This document shows positions 25,173-36,543 of a stretch of 64,000 bases of DNA, in pieces. Under the pieces are notes generated by a model. The model did no database searches and was not told where the DNA came from. It saw only the letters and a list, made by a program, of their open reading frames with translations. Both the position numbers and the translations under genes were made by a program. This DNA comes from Canna indica (Eukaryota; Streptophyta; Magnoliopsida; Zingiberales; Cannaceae), in NCBI GenBank assembly GCA_034359265.1, contig CP136896.1, positions 4,805,501 to 4,869,500 of the forward strand, in the 5' to 3' direction. Each line of letters starts with the position of its first letter. The first letter of the stretch is position 1.

Positions 25173-26976
25173 AGAAAAAAACTATAGGTACATACAACAA
25201 AGTATAATGTTGTACCTCATCTTTTAGATAAGTGGTTCCTGCTATTGCAGGGAAATTGTCTAATGCTTGCTTGCGTGCATCCTCATGGCCCAATTTTCCA
25301 TATTTTCTCTTGCTTCACATATCATATCTGCCATTTTCCAATCCAAAATAGCTTTGTTTGAGCTTGGGCCCTGCAGAAGAAGATTAAAAGTGATAAATGC
25401 TGTAGATATTAAATTGAATCTGTACTTTGTATTTCATAGACTGTTATCTTTGTTTTGCTCTTTGCTTTTGCCATCTTCTTATTCCTCCTCTCTTCTTCTC
25501 GGGCCATAGCAGTACACAACTCAGGATTCAGTAACATGCAAAAAGAACTAATTTGATGGACGAGGATTAACTTTGAACAGCACATCATAGTTCCAAATTT
25601 TGAAACTAGCTATCAAGCCACAACCAGATTATCTCATACTAGCATTCACTACTTCATTGTTTATTATGAGACAATACTGAAACAATGGACCACATAATAT
25701 TCTAGTAAATGCTGTGCGAGTCCCTGAGAACCTGATTCATCCAGTATTAAGTTATGATGTATGCTGATTTGGTACAGAGACCAATATATGGTTCAGTAAT
25801 TGATTGTGCTGAGTGACCTGAGTCATGTATAGTTTATATGCATAATGAACCATTAAATAACCATGACAAGATTTCAAATGGACTAAATAGATATGTGAGA
25901 AGCAAAAGAGTCCGTGTTGCATTTGTTTCAGATGAGTGAGTAGTTTCAAGAAATGTCACCCCCAAGTATATGGTTATAGTTTCTGAAACCTACAGTATCA
26001 TACCCTAGAAATCCAAGTAAAAGAAAGACAAGCAATCCAGTTTCGAATCTTGCCGATATTAACATGGGGGAAAGATCATATTGATAGGGAAAGAAAAATG
26101 TTAAAAGCACTACCTTGTTTGCACCTCCAGATTGATCAGTATGTAAGTACAGAGGCTGGCTCACAGCCAAAAGTGCTGTCTCAAAATCAATAAATCCAGA
26201 AGCAACCATCCTCCTTAACACCCTTGCTTGAGAATTCTTAGCCCTGTAATATTGGGCGGTAATTTTTTGAATATGATACCATCAGAAATTGACTCCATAT
26301 CTCGTCTATAATAAAATCTAATAGTTAATTTCAATAACCTTGCTGGATTTGTTAACGGATTAAATGTCTCGGGAGAAGGTAAAATCCTAGCTAGTAATGC
26401 TGACTCCCCAACATTAAGAAGAGAATGGTGTTTTCCAAAATAAAATAGTGATGCTGATTCAATTCCGAACTTTCCATGACCCCAATACATCTGAAACATG
26501 AAAAGAGCAATGAGAATTAAGCCATGAAAGAATCAAAAGACCAACTCAGCATAATATCTTGTTGAATTATTTTAACAAGAATGCATGAGCTGAAACATGA
26601 GAGGGAAAAGTAATATTCAAGAATACCATAAGAAGTTAGTAGTGTTGTCTAGACACAGGGAACATCCAACTATATAGTGCATGACCTAGAATGGTTACAC
26701 CAACTCTCTTTTCATGAGCCCTATGGAAGTAGTAAGTAGTATTATCCTATTTCCAATGAAAAAAAAGGTAATTGTTCTAACAGTCAAATGAAATATCATG
26801 TTCTAGAACTTTTATGTTTTTAACTTATAATTATTCTGATATAAGAGAGACACCCAATAATCTAGAATAGCCAATGAGGTAGAAACTTACGGGAAATATT
26901 AGTAGTAACAAAAGAAACAATATCTTATCTAAATTGGAAAACTCTTATAGGAACTGATATTTAACAGGTTAAGAAC

Positions 26977-27379
26977 TGTTAAGAATATAAATGTGTAGAT
27001 TGATCTCTTTGGATTGGTCTCTTTCTTAAGAGCTTAAGCTTTTGAAAAAGTTGGTCATCCAATTAATTTAACATGGTCTAAGAGCAGGGGGTCTTGAGTT
27101 TGAATCCTCCTAGCATTAATATAAAAAAATCCACTTCACTTAAGTCAATCCACGTATTGGGCTTGAATCAGTCTCCTCAAGTTTACCCACCCACTCATGC
27201 ACGTGAGGGGGAGTGTAAACACTCACACACGTGAGGGGGAGTGTAAATGCTCACACACGTGAGGGGGAGTGTAAACACTCACACACGTGAGGGGGAGTGT
27301 AAATATATAAATGTATAGATTGGTCACTTTCCTAACAGCTTCAGCTTTTGCAAAAGTTGTCATCCAATCAAATTTAACA
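26977..27379 (+). mobile_element. TRIM retrotransposon (403 bp) with expanded polypurine tract
   Basis: 5' LTR 26977-27073 (TGTTAAGAATATAAATG ... TTTAACA) is followed directly by TGGTCTAAGAGC (27074-27085), close to a tRNA-Met primer-binding site. 3' LTR 27298-27379 (TGTAAATATATAAATG ... TTTAACA) ends at the same word. AGAAC flanks both sides (26972-26976 and 27380-27384), a 5-bp target-site duplication. Before the 3' LTR the polypurine unit 'cacacgtgagggggagtgtaaa' is repeated four times (27,194-27,300). It lies in the PBP-like gene intron between exons 2 and 3. Confidence 0.85.
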
Positions 27380-28724
27380 AGAACAAAGATAGGTCATGTT
27401 GTGAATTGTAATATCTCATATATAGATTATATTCTAAGTGTCAATAAAATATTGTTTGGAATTTGGATTGCCACCAGATCAAGTGGCTACTTTTGTGACT
27501 TGGTGCTATCTGCTTATGGAAACTGGAAAGCAAAGTGGAACACCAGTCATACTATGGAATTCAAGTTATCTTTTTAAGAAGAATGATAAATCAAGGCAAG
27601 TGGTCTTTATAATCTGACTTCATTGCTTTGATATAGTTTAGTGGCTTTAAATTAATGGTAAGTGGAGAACTTAAAAAGAGTAAATGGTAATTTGGAATAT
27701 ACAATCTTGTATGGTAGATATTACAAAAACCTGCTTTCTTTTTATTTTTCAGTCAGGATTTTACATATCCTGATTTTTTTTAATTTTCAATTTACTATAT
27801 TTAGTTAAATATTCTGGATTCTAGATTTTCTAACTGTACATGCAAGCCCAAATTAAGTTGACATATTGCAAATTCAAACTTATGTGCATCATTCTGCACT
27901 ATCAAACTAAAACAAATAAAGTCCTAAGAGCAATAGAGTGAAGAACATATGACCAATAAAAACCCTCCATGTAGAATGCTTGCACTTTTTATTAGGTTGA
28001 GTATTTGATCTTCTTTATATAAGCAAACTTATATACCAAACAAATCTCAAAGATATAACAATAATGATTCTTTAGAAGTAAAAGAAGCATTATTTTCAAT
28101 TTCTTGCATGTGCCAATAATTTCAGAAAATTTTACCTTTGTCAAATAAGAGTATAGTATCTCCCATTTTGACATTTTCATCTCCAATAAAGAGATAACAT
28201 TCCCTCAACAAGTTTCCTTGCAATCTTGCGTTCGCTCGTCAGGAAGACATTCTTCACAAGCTGCAATATGAAATACTTTGACGATTTTGTATTACCAAGG
28301 TAACTTAAGTAACCATGATAACAGATCCAATTAAGAACTAGGTGTAACACATAGTTGACAGTTTCCTCTGCAAATAAGAATAGTTAAGCAAAGGAAATAA
28401 ATGCAACACATGTAGGATCATCTTTACAAACATTAAGAATGTTGAAAGATCATCAACTGAAATAAGAATTTCTCTTCTTAAAATTGGAATGTCTCCTCTT
28501 AAAATTGGAACATTAACCACTATTCACATAGCATTGAGTTTTAGATTGATTTACTGTGAGAACTAAAAACAAGTGATTGTAGATTATAGTAATGCATATA
28601 TATATTCATTCAGATGAGTTATATATACAGAGAGAGAAATCTAACAACTCTTTCAGCAGCCAAACAGTGAGACATGTTACAATCAACCAAGGTCTCTTTA
28701 GTGCATAAGGAGCACAAACATATC

Positions 28725-28841
28725 CTAATCTTTTACTATTCTCAAAATTTCTTGATCAAAGGTTGATCCATAAAGTAAATCTGCCCATGGGTAGGGCTTG
28801 TCACCCGAGAAGATTTGATGTTCATCTATGTTAAAAGGTGT
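28725..28841 (-). other. Orphan terminal-exon-like sequence in PBP-like intron 1
   Basis: Minus strand: an acceptor (CTTTTACAG|ACACC) at 28,842 opens a 38-residue frame containing NIDEHQIFSGDKPYPWADLL and ending RIVKD then TAG at 28,725. Its composition looks protein-like. I do not recognise the family and it does not fit between PBP-like exons 1 and 2, which join directly. It could be an alternative terminal exon or a stray exon of another gene. Confidence 0.3.
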
Positions 28842-29944
28842 CTGTAAAAGAAATTTTGCGCAAAAAAAGAAGAGATTTTCCATTAAATACATAACATTGA
28901 CCTTTTCGTAGACATAAAAGTAATCAAACATCTGTCTCCTTCTCAAGTGATATTTATCTAGATCAAGTGCAAGCTTTCCTATGCTTTAGATTATTTAAAT
29001 ACTGACCATCAGTGCACTGATCTCCTAGGTTGCACCTAAGTTACAAGAGAGCATCATGGCACATACCAAGGTTATGATTGTCCTTCAATTCTACTCAAAG
29101 TGACTGTGGCCCTCAAAGAACTTCTATGACAGTAATGTGCTTAATTTGTATCTTCCTAAATGAATCCATGGCAGAAGAATGATCACAAGACCTATAAAAT
29201 CCATATCTTGACAAAATTTATATAACCCCAAAAATAATATTAACAAACAGTTGGAATCTTGGAGAAGTAATCACTGGCTAGTTCATTTATTAGTCTTCAT
29301 TTCCCCTAAATTGCGATCTTAAGCAGTTTTTTTGGTCAAATGTACCAATTTCAAGAACAAAAAAGCTGAGCAGAATATAATCGATCTATTGACTGAAGTC
29401 TGAAGATAACAGGCGATGAGCAGTTCACCTGCTGGGTGATGGTGCTACCTCCTCCGTCGTTAGGGTAACGCACCACGGCGCGTCCGATCCCGTGAGGGTC
29501 AATCCCAATGTGGTGGAAGAACCGGCGGTCCTCCGACGCCATGACCGCCTGGATAAGGTGGCATGGGAACTCCGAGATCTTCGCCTCTGCCCCCTCCGCG
29601 GACTCCCGCAGGCACCGCAACCGCTTGAGGAAATCGGCGGGGAGGGCCCTCGAGAAGGCCCAAGTGGATAGAAGCCCGCCAAAGACGAGTAAGGAGAGGG
29701 GACTAGAGGGGCGGAAAGGATCCGGTGGCGGCTTCTCGAAGTCCACCGACGGAGGCAGAGGTGGCGGCGGAGGGGGAGGCGGACTGCATATGGCCAGAAA
29801 GCGGAGTAGGGGGTTCGAGTTTGGGGCCGAAGGGAGGGAAGGGAATGCGAAGGTGGAGCGCGGCGATGGAAAGGATAGGTTATCGTCCCCGCGGGGGGTG
29901 GCGAAGGTGAGCAGAAGCGGGTGGGTGAAAGCGGGAAGCGGCAT

Positions 29945-31880
29945 CGCGGCAGTACCGGATAAACCAGTCGGCCTGAACCGGAGAGCGGCTTGTTTGAACT
30001 TTGAATCATATACAATTTTACCCGAAATCGATTTGGATAAGTAACGGTTTGACTAATCATGTTACAATTAAATTTTTAAATAATATATAAAATATTATTA
30101 TCAACAAAAAAATTGTACTACTCACATTTAACAACGATAGAATTAGCATAACGAGTATGTTTGATATCATTGAAAATATGAAAAAGAACTAATATCAAGC
30201 TCCATAAAAATTTTATGAACTCTCGTAGCATTTTTAATACTTAACATAAGATCATTAGTATTAAATCTAGAGTAAAAGTACTAGGTTGATTCGTTTGCAC
30301 TGTATGTACTCTTTTATTTTAGGTTCAATTTAAATTATATTATATTTCAATTTTAATAAAATTATGTTCATTTATTTAAGAAATTCGATAGAAATTAAAG
30401 TTTAGCACCCTAGAAATTGCATGAAAATACCGAACTCGATAGGACAATTCCATTGGTCTTTTCCTATGTTTGATGCATTAAATACATCATGATATCGTTA
30501 AAAAGGTGAAACTCATGATACTACTTTAAAAATTTATGATACAATAAAAAAATTGAAACAGCCAAGTAAAATTACTTGTTTATCCTGGAAATCAAACTAG
30601 AATAAAATTACTTATACTATTTTTTTGTTTTATTATTTTTTATGAAATAATATTTTTTTAATAATTTGTACATACAAAGATATTGATCAATATATATTAT
30701 TTAGTACCATGCGAAATAAACATAGTACATTTTTTTTATTAATATCGACTTGTACTAGTTTATCATCTATTGTTTGTCATATTTTGTCTCGTACATATAC
30801 TAAAAACATCCCTAATTAATATCTTTCGAATAAAATAAATTTCATATTCATGATTCACCCTTAATTTTTTTTTTTACGTGCTATCAAATATTGAACAAAT
30901 TTAAGCCCTATAAAATTAGCAAGTTATATAATAACTTAGACACGACTAGCACTTTGGGTCCAGTTGAATATCATAAATCAGACTCAAGTCAATTCAATTA
31001 TAACCTAGCCCGAGGACTTTATCCGACCACATAAGGACATCTGCATCAATTATATACCCACCATATGGATTTTTTTTTACTTGAACGTTAAAGTATCTTT
31101 ATGAGACAAGTCAGAGGTGTTTGGCGATAATATCTCCCAAAATCTCACGAGAATATGTTCTAAACGGATCAAAGTATATGCCGACGATGACAGACTCATT
31201 ACTGTGGAATCCTTAATAATTAATGAATGATGTTGATATTCTTGTTTGGTCAAATGAAACTCTCGGATTAAGTTGTGGTTAACTCATTCGGAGAATTCAT
31301 GAGTGTTGACACATCCGGGACTAATTCAATCAAACCCAAAGAATTAGTCCAATCCAAATATAAATATATATTTTGTTCTCCTGCCTAAATAATAAATGTT
31401 TCAGGTATAAGTAAATGTGACAAAAAGAAATTTAAATGCCAAGAGCATTTTGGAGAAGGAAAAATAAAAAGAGAATTAAAACCAAGCTCAAAATTTCAAA
31501 GAGGAAATTAAACAAAATCTAATTCTCATACTCATATATTTTTATTAAAAATTGGAGAAAAAAAATGATAAAATACAAAAACTTCAGGGACAACCTCTTA
31601 TTATTTTGAGAAAAAATTATTACGAAGCCGAACTTTATAAAAGTTTTATAAAAGTTTTATGAAGCTCACGTATAAGTGAACCTAATCATTAATATTAAAC
31701 CTAGAATAAAAATACTATGTTCATTTTTTTGCAATAAATATTCATTCTTATATTGCACTCATTTTTACTGAGTTTATTTTTAATAAAATCAAATTACTAG
31801 GCTAAAAAACTCCAACTAAATTTTTATGGAGTCTAAGTCCATGTAAATTTCTATGGAGCCCCTCCACAAAGGTTGCATTT
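29945..31880. other. Intergenic with a diverged direct repeat
   Basis: AT-rich, no gene. A ~115-bp block at 30,205-30,320 ('ttttatgaactc', 'cattagtattaaatctagagtaaaagtact') recurs in the same orientation at 31,645-31,760 ('ttttatgaagctc', 'cattaatattaaacctagaataaaaatact'). The two could be old LTR or element remnants. The second copy lies just beyond the 3' end of the receptor kinase. Confidence 0.45.
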
Positions 31881-34532
31881 CTATCTTGGTCCCGACACCT
31901 CCTGCGACGACACATAGGAGAGCAGCGGCGACATCGACGACCCGGAGCTCGTCGCCAACCCTCTCACCTTCGGATCCCGGGATCCTCGCCCGTACAACCT
32001 CAAGTAGTCGAGCGACTCCAACCTCGGCTCGCCCACCGCCATCGTCCCCTGCAGCATCGCCGCCACTGCCGTCATGCTCGCCCGCGACGCCGGCTCTTCG
32101 TGCAAGCAGCACAGCGCCACCTTCACCATCCTCTCCACCTCCGGCGCGCTCACCCTCCCCTCCAGCCTCGGGTCGGCCAACTGCTCGTACGTCCCCCTCT
32201 CGTGCATCTCCAGCGCCAGCATCGGAAAGTAGGGGGCCGGCCTGGGTCTGCCGGACGAACCGGTCGATCCGGACCAAACCGGCTCACTATTCTCGGCCCG
32301 GTTCTTCCTCCCCCGCACTATCTCCAGCAGCACCATGCCGAAACTGTACACGTCGGTCTTGTCGGAGATGGCGGAGTTCGTCAGCCACTCCGGCGCAAGG
32401 TAGCCGCGCGTCCCTCTCATGGTGGTGAAGAACCCGGATTGCTCCGGACTCATCAGCTTGGCCAACCCGAAGTCGGCGATCTTTACCAGGTCGCGGCCGT
32501 GGAGGAGGATGTTCTCCGGCTTCACGTCGCAGTGGATGATCCTGTGGTCGCAGCCGGCGTGGAGGTACGCGAGGCCCCGCGCCGCCCCGACGGCGATGTC
32601 GACCCGCTCCCGCCACTCGAGCGCCGGGCCGCGGCCGAAGAGCGCGCGGTCGAGGGAGCCGCGGTCCATGTACTCGTAGACAAGCAGCCGCTTCGGGCCC
32701 TGGGCGCAGAAGCCGCGGAGGCGGACGAGGTTGACGTGGTGGATGTTGCCGATGACAGCGATCTCAGTGTAGAATTCCTTCCTCCCGTGCTGGTTGCTGA
32801 CGGCGTTGATCCTCTTCACGGCGACGAGGGACTTGTCAGGGAGCTGGCCCTTGTACACGGAGCCGAACCCGCCGGTGCCGATGTGCGTCGCAAAGTTATT
32901 GGTGGCGACCTCGAGCTCGGCGTAGGTGTATCTGGTGGGCAGGCCAGGGATCCATATCTCCTCCTCCTTCTCTGCTTCGTGGTCGGAGAATTCTGCAGTC
33001 ATTGATCGCCTTAACCCGCTTGTGATCGACTTGGTCCTCATCATGCCTTTGTTCCTCCGCCACAACGCAAAGCAGATGACAGAAATGGATATCGCTAATA
33101 GAATTGTAGCGGCGGTTGGTAGAAAGACGATGATGAAACGGGCTGATGAGGAACTGTCCGAAGGTGGCGGTGCGTCAAAGATCTTGATGTAGCCGGCGGG
33201 TGGGGCTTCGCCGCTGGCCGTGTTAACAGCAAAGAGAGAACCTATTTGGTTGTTGAAGAGGAAGCAAGACTTCGAAGAGTTCTTGTAGAAGAATCCAACA
33301 CAGGAGCAATTACCGGAACAGAGATCTCGGCATGCAGATAAGTTAGCACCGGAAGTGGTAGGCGACGAGAATTTAGTCCCAAAGTAGCCGATTCGGCTTC
33401 CTAAACTCATGTAGGAGGGGAAAGGCATCCCGCCGGCACCTACGTGGTCATCGCGGCACGAGGAGTTAGCCATGATGGAGCCGTCGGCCGGAGAGCAGCC
33501 CGCCGGCGACGACGCCCCGAACGAGGGAGCACAGCCGCAGTTGGAGCTATTGGCAGCCGGAGTGCAGAGGCCCAGCAACCCGCAGAAAGATGGGAGGTCG
33601 CAGTCGCTCCTCGGCGCCAAGAAGTCGGTGTCGAACACCGCCGCAGACAGCGACCTGTTCGGCGAGAAGCTCCGGATCCGTAACCGGCCGGCGGAATCTA
33701 GCTTAGCTATGTGGAACTCGTTGGGGAAGGATGAGGGCGGCGGCGGGAAGATTAATACGAAGACAGCGGTTTTCCGATCGCCGGCGAAGAGGTGAAGTCC
33801 TGTGGCGTTGACGGACAGGTAGGCCACCTGCAAGTTGGAATCTTTGACAGAGAGAAGGTCGGAGGCGAGAGACCAGTAGACCTGCGAGGTCGGGGTCCAT
33901 TGCAGGACGGCGTCGCTGGGGGTGACGAGGAGGCGGTAATCGCCAGGGGAGGGGTTGCTGTCGGAGACGGCGGAAGAGAGAAAGGCGGAGACGGGGAGGA
34001 GCTGATTAGGGAGGAGAGTGTCGGTGGGAAAGTTGAAGGAGGACCAGAGGGAGGCGTTGGCGGCGTCGAGGAGTCGGAGCTCGCCGGAGGGAAGCAGCTG
34101 GAGGGCGACGGCGGGGGCGGAGAGGCGCGGGGTAGACCAGGCGGAGGAGCCGTCGGGTTGGACGAGGGAAAGGCCATTCGCGGTGAGGACGAGGCTGGCG
34201 GAGGAGGGCAGGGGAGTGGCGGGGTTGGCAGTCCAGACGACGGTGCCGGAGGGGGCGTGGAGGACGACGAGGTAGTAGCGGGAGGGCGGTCCGGGGTTGT
34301 GTAAGGCAGCGGAGAAGGCGGAGGAGGAGAGAAAGACGCCGTCACTGTCGACGAAGTGGATGTAGGAGGCGTTGAAGTTGGGGTAGATGAACTCGGTGGC
34401 GACGGGGCCGGTGAGGGAAGGAAGCGGCGCTATGAGCAAGAAGATCGATATGATATAAAAGAGACGGAAAAGAGGAGGAGAGGAGAGCGAGGAGGAAGCC
34501 ATGGAAGGGAGAAGAGATGATAATGATGACAA
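31881..34532 (-). CDS. G-type lectin S-domain receptor-like serine/threonine kinase (At5g35370-like)
   Basis: Single-exon minus-strand gene of 883 residues. Residues 1-41 form a signal peptide; Met11 is an alternative start. Next come the bulb-type lectin domain (~45-180), an S-locus region, and a Cys-rich EGF/PAN part (~310-435). A membrane segment spans about 464-491. The cytoplasmic kinase (~545-820) has glycine loop GTGGFG 552-557, Lys573, HCD 667-669 (Cys replaces Arg, so non-RD), DFG 687-689 and APE 713-715. The C-terminus YVSSQEVSGPR matches the At5g35370 type. All catalytic residues are present, so an active plasma-membrane kinase is likely. Non-RD receptor kinases often act in immunity, but the ligand here is unknown. 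Strong GC bias creates long antisense and shifted frames, which are not genes. Confidence 0.95.
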   Translation of the reverse strand: MSSLSSLLPSMASSSLSSPPLFRLFYIISIFLLIAPLPSLTGPVATEFIYPNFNASYIHFVDSDGVFLSSSAFSAALHNPGPPSRYYLVVLHAPSGTVVWTANPATPLPSSASLVLTANGLSLVQPDGSSAWSTPRLSAPAVALQLLPSGELRLLDAANASLWSSFNFPTDTLLPNQLLPVSAFLSSAVSDSNPSPGDYRLLVTPSDAVLQWTPTSQVYWSLASDLLSVKDSNLQVAYLSVNATGLHLFAGDRKTAVFVLIFPPPPSSFPNEFHIAKLDSAGRLRIRSFSPNRSLSAAVFDTDFLAPRSDCDLPSFCGLLGLCTPAANSSNCGCAPSFGASSPAGCSPADGSIMANSSCRDDHVGAGGMPFPSYMSLGSRIGYFGTKFSSPTTSGANLSACRDLCSGNCSCVGFFYKNSSKSCFLFNNQIGSLFAVNTASGEAPPAGYIKIFDAPPPSDSSSSARFIIVFLPTAATILLAISISVICFALWRRNKGMMRTKSITSGLRRSMTAEFSDHEAEKEEEIWIPGLPTRYTYAELEVATNNFATHIGTGGFGSVYKGQLPDKSLVAVKRINAVSNQHGRKEFYTEIAVIGNIHHVNLVRLRGFCAQGPKRLLVYEYMDRGSLDRALFGRGPALEWRERVDIAVGAARGLAYLHAGCDHRIIHCDVKPENILLHGRDLVKIADFGLAKLMSPEQSGFFTTMRGTRGYLAPEWLTNSAISDKTDVYSFGMVLLEIVRGRKNRAENSEPVWSGSTGSSGRPRPAPYFPMLALEMHERGTYEQLADPRLEGRVSAPEVERMVKVALCCLHEEPASRASMTAVAAMLQGTMAVGEPRLESLDYLRLYGRGSRDPKVRGLATSSGSSMSPLLSYVSSQEVSGPR

Positions 34533-35528
34533 CAGGCGGCCATCAAAAGTAGTAGAAGTTACTCGATGAGTTTTGCGAATAAAATAGAGGAGATAGGAAG
34601 GAAGGCGTTGACCACTGAAGGCTCAGATCATTGTTTGGAGGTTGGACTCCAACTGGCAACTGGAACAATTGGTCAACGCAGGTGATTATTGACATCATTT
34701 AATTAAATATTAAGAGAATGGCATTTTGTAGATAAAATTATTAGGAATCATGCTTATATGATATTATTATTATTTTATATATACTTTATTCAAAAAGATT
34801 TTCTTAAAAAGATATTCTCCATGGCGAAATTAATCTGCGTCAAAATTATATTTGGGCAAATATGTTCTTTGGGGGAGGCTAAAGTCAAAGGATCTTAGTT
34901 TGGCTGATTCCGTCGAAATTGTGATATCGGACAAATTGTTATATCGCTATTAATATGCTCGTCATCGGTATTAAATAAGATGGAAGCTGAGAGAAAGGCT
35001 GAATGCATATTGGTTAGGAAACATGGAAGCTGGACATTGAAAAGGTTGACTTTTAAATAGAGATATCATAATAGCCTGTGTCAGCTGTTGATGTAAACAA
35101 GACATGCCATAAATCATTTTTACAATGAACTGCATTGCAATGCATCAACTGTGATTTCATGAATCTTAATGACATACAAATAAGCAGATGCATTTACACC
35201 AACTCGACAAGATATCCACATCCTGGCAAACCCTATTGCAGGCCCTAAAAGTCAAAAAGAGATGGCAGTTGCTGAGCGTGGTTTTGTCACAAATGGTTGT
35301 TTTTTTAAAACAGGGGATAGAACCATACAGTGCATAATAAAACACAATAATTCAAGCTTCGTATGCAAGAAATTTCTCAATCATAGGTGAGCACGACTTT
35401 CCTCAGTGGTAAGATACTAAAATTTATCACCACTTTTGTAAAATTACAATGTCTGACCGCCATAACTCCAAATTGACTTAAAAAAATACAACTACATGTC
35501 TTGCATTCATGCATTCATATTAAGATGG
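34533..35528. other. Upstream region of receptor kinase; nothing recognised
   Basis: AT-rich intergenic DNA that should hold the kinase promoter. No element, RNA gene or conserved frame recognised. Confidence 0.5.
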
Positions 35529-36189
35529 AGGGGTGAGTATCGGTCGGATAAGATTAAAACTCGACCTGATCTGAATAACTTGAATCCGATTAAAGAGGCT
35601 CGAACACCACTTGACCCTATATGAATAAGAATTAGGGATCCTACCCGATTAACCCGAATAAGATCGAGCCCTGATCCTAATAATCCGAACCTTCAATCTT
35701 CATTCCAGTCCTCTGCCTTTTCCTCTCCAAGCTCTCTGAAATTAACAACTGATCCCTCGCCCACCGCTACACCTGGTGGGAGCTCCTCGACGTGAGCATT
35801 GTCCACCCTTACAGTTGGTGCCGTCGTCATCTGCGTCCACAACGCTTTCCGCGTGCCAGAGGATCTCTTCCTAGACGAGGGAGGAGGCGTGGAGCTTGGA
35901 CAGTAGGGAGGAGATGATGAGCTCGACTCGATAGGTGAAATGTCGGACATCAGGGAGGCAGCGAGGATTTGTCGGCCTTTAGGGATTTCGAGCCCTAGTA
36001 GGGTTTTCTTTTAATTTTCAAGTCAGGTCAGGTATATTAAAAATTTTGCGTAACCCGACCCAACCCAAATTAGAGGTATAAATTCTCTAAAATTCAGATC
36101 CGACCGAATAATCCAAATCCCAACTCGAATTGAACTTTCAAGTCGATTTTTTCTAATTATTCAGGTTGGTTCGAATTTTGCTCACCTCT
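35529..36189. mobile_element. Possible hAT-type non-autonomous element (~660 bp)
   Basis: Ends read 'aggggtgagtatcgg' and, inverted, 'agaggtgagcaaaattcg', like the TAGGGGTGAGC ends at 7.9 kb. The arms share 'aactcgaa', 'gacccgaat' words. The centre (35,690-36,000) is GC-rich and gene-like (ctcgacgtgagcattgtcc region) but I recognise no protein. No clean 8-bp duplication is seen. Confidence 0.4.
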
Positions 36190-36400
36190 ATTGAGAGGTA
36201 CCAAAATCTATAATTTGATTAATTTGTGGATGAAATCATGAAACAAATTCAGATCCGACCGAATAACCCAAATAACTCGACTCGAATTAAACTTTCAAGT
36301 CGACTTTTTCGAATTATTCAGGTTAGTTCGGATTTTGCTCACCCCTATTGAGAGGTACCAAAATCTATCCTTTGATTAATTTGTGGGTGAAATCATGAAA
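36091..36400. repeat. Tandem duplication, ~155 bp x 2
   Basis: 'aattcagatccgaccgaata' through 'gtgg(a/g)tgaaatcatgaaac' occurs twice in a row with about 90% identity. It spans and copies the right end of the preceding hAT-like element. Confidence 0.75.
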
Positions 36401-36543
36401 CATCATGAAAACACAAATATTCCAAATTGGAGAAAAAAAATGGAAATAAAATATCAAGTTTAACATGGCAAAAATGGGGCAGACCTCGTTTTTTTTGTCA
36501 ACGGTTGATTTACATGCACTCTTATTTCTCATGTTTAAACTTT

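Larger units (their letters stand above)
25217..29944 (-). pseudogene. Plastid PBP1-like peptidoglycan glycosyltransferase, two frameshifts
   Basis: Minus-strand exons: 29429-29944, 28136-28260, 26339-26490, 26114-26243 and 25217-25370, all with GT/AG borders. Exon 1 (172 residues) has an S/P-rich N-terminus fitting a transit peptide, a proline run (residues ~55-65) and a membrane segment (SPLSLLVFGGLLSTWAF). It then has the family-51 glycosyltransferase signatures ASEDRRFFHHIGID (Glu138 is the candidate catalytic base) and GGGSTITQQ. Later exons give LVKNVFLTSERKIARKLVE, KMSKWEILYSYL, YWGHGKFGIESASLFYFGK, NVGESALLARILP and VLRRMVASGF. The enzyme class polymerises lipid II. Plants with plastid peptidoglycan genes use it at the plastid envelope. 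Exon 2 is 125 bp and needs +1 at about 28,199-28,209 to stay in frame. Exon 5 needs a correction at about 25,291-25,297. So the gene is probably a recent pseudogene, unless these are sequencing errors. No transpeptidase domain was found. Hairpin, TRIM and orphan-exon features lie in or beside its introns. Confidence 0.75.

Noticed and set aside
27194..27304. CRISPR-like array of spaced repeats
   Set aside because: Units are contiguous with ~4-base variation and no spacers, the genome is eukaryotic, and the array is the polypurine part of a TRIM element.
29508..30044. 178-residue plus-strand frame antisense to PBP-like exon 1
   Set aside because: Gly-rich low-complexity frame opposite a conserved glycosyltransferase exon with correct splice donor.
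33792..34345. Long antisense and shifted frames over the receptor kinase
   Set aside because: They overlap the 883-residue kinase frame, are low-complexity Gly/Glu or Pro/Ser, and show no domain. GC-rich third positions explain them.
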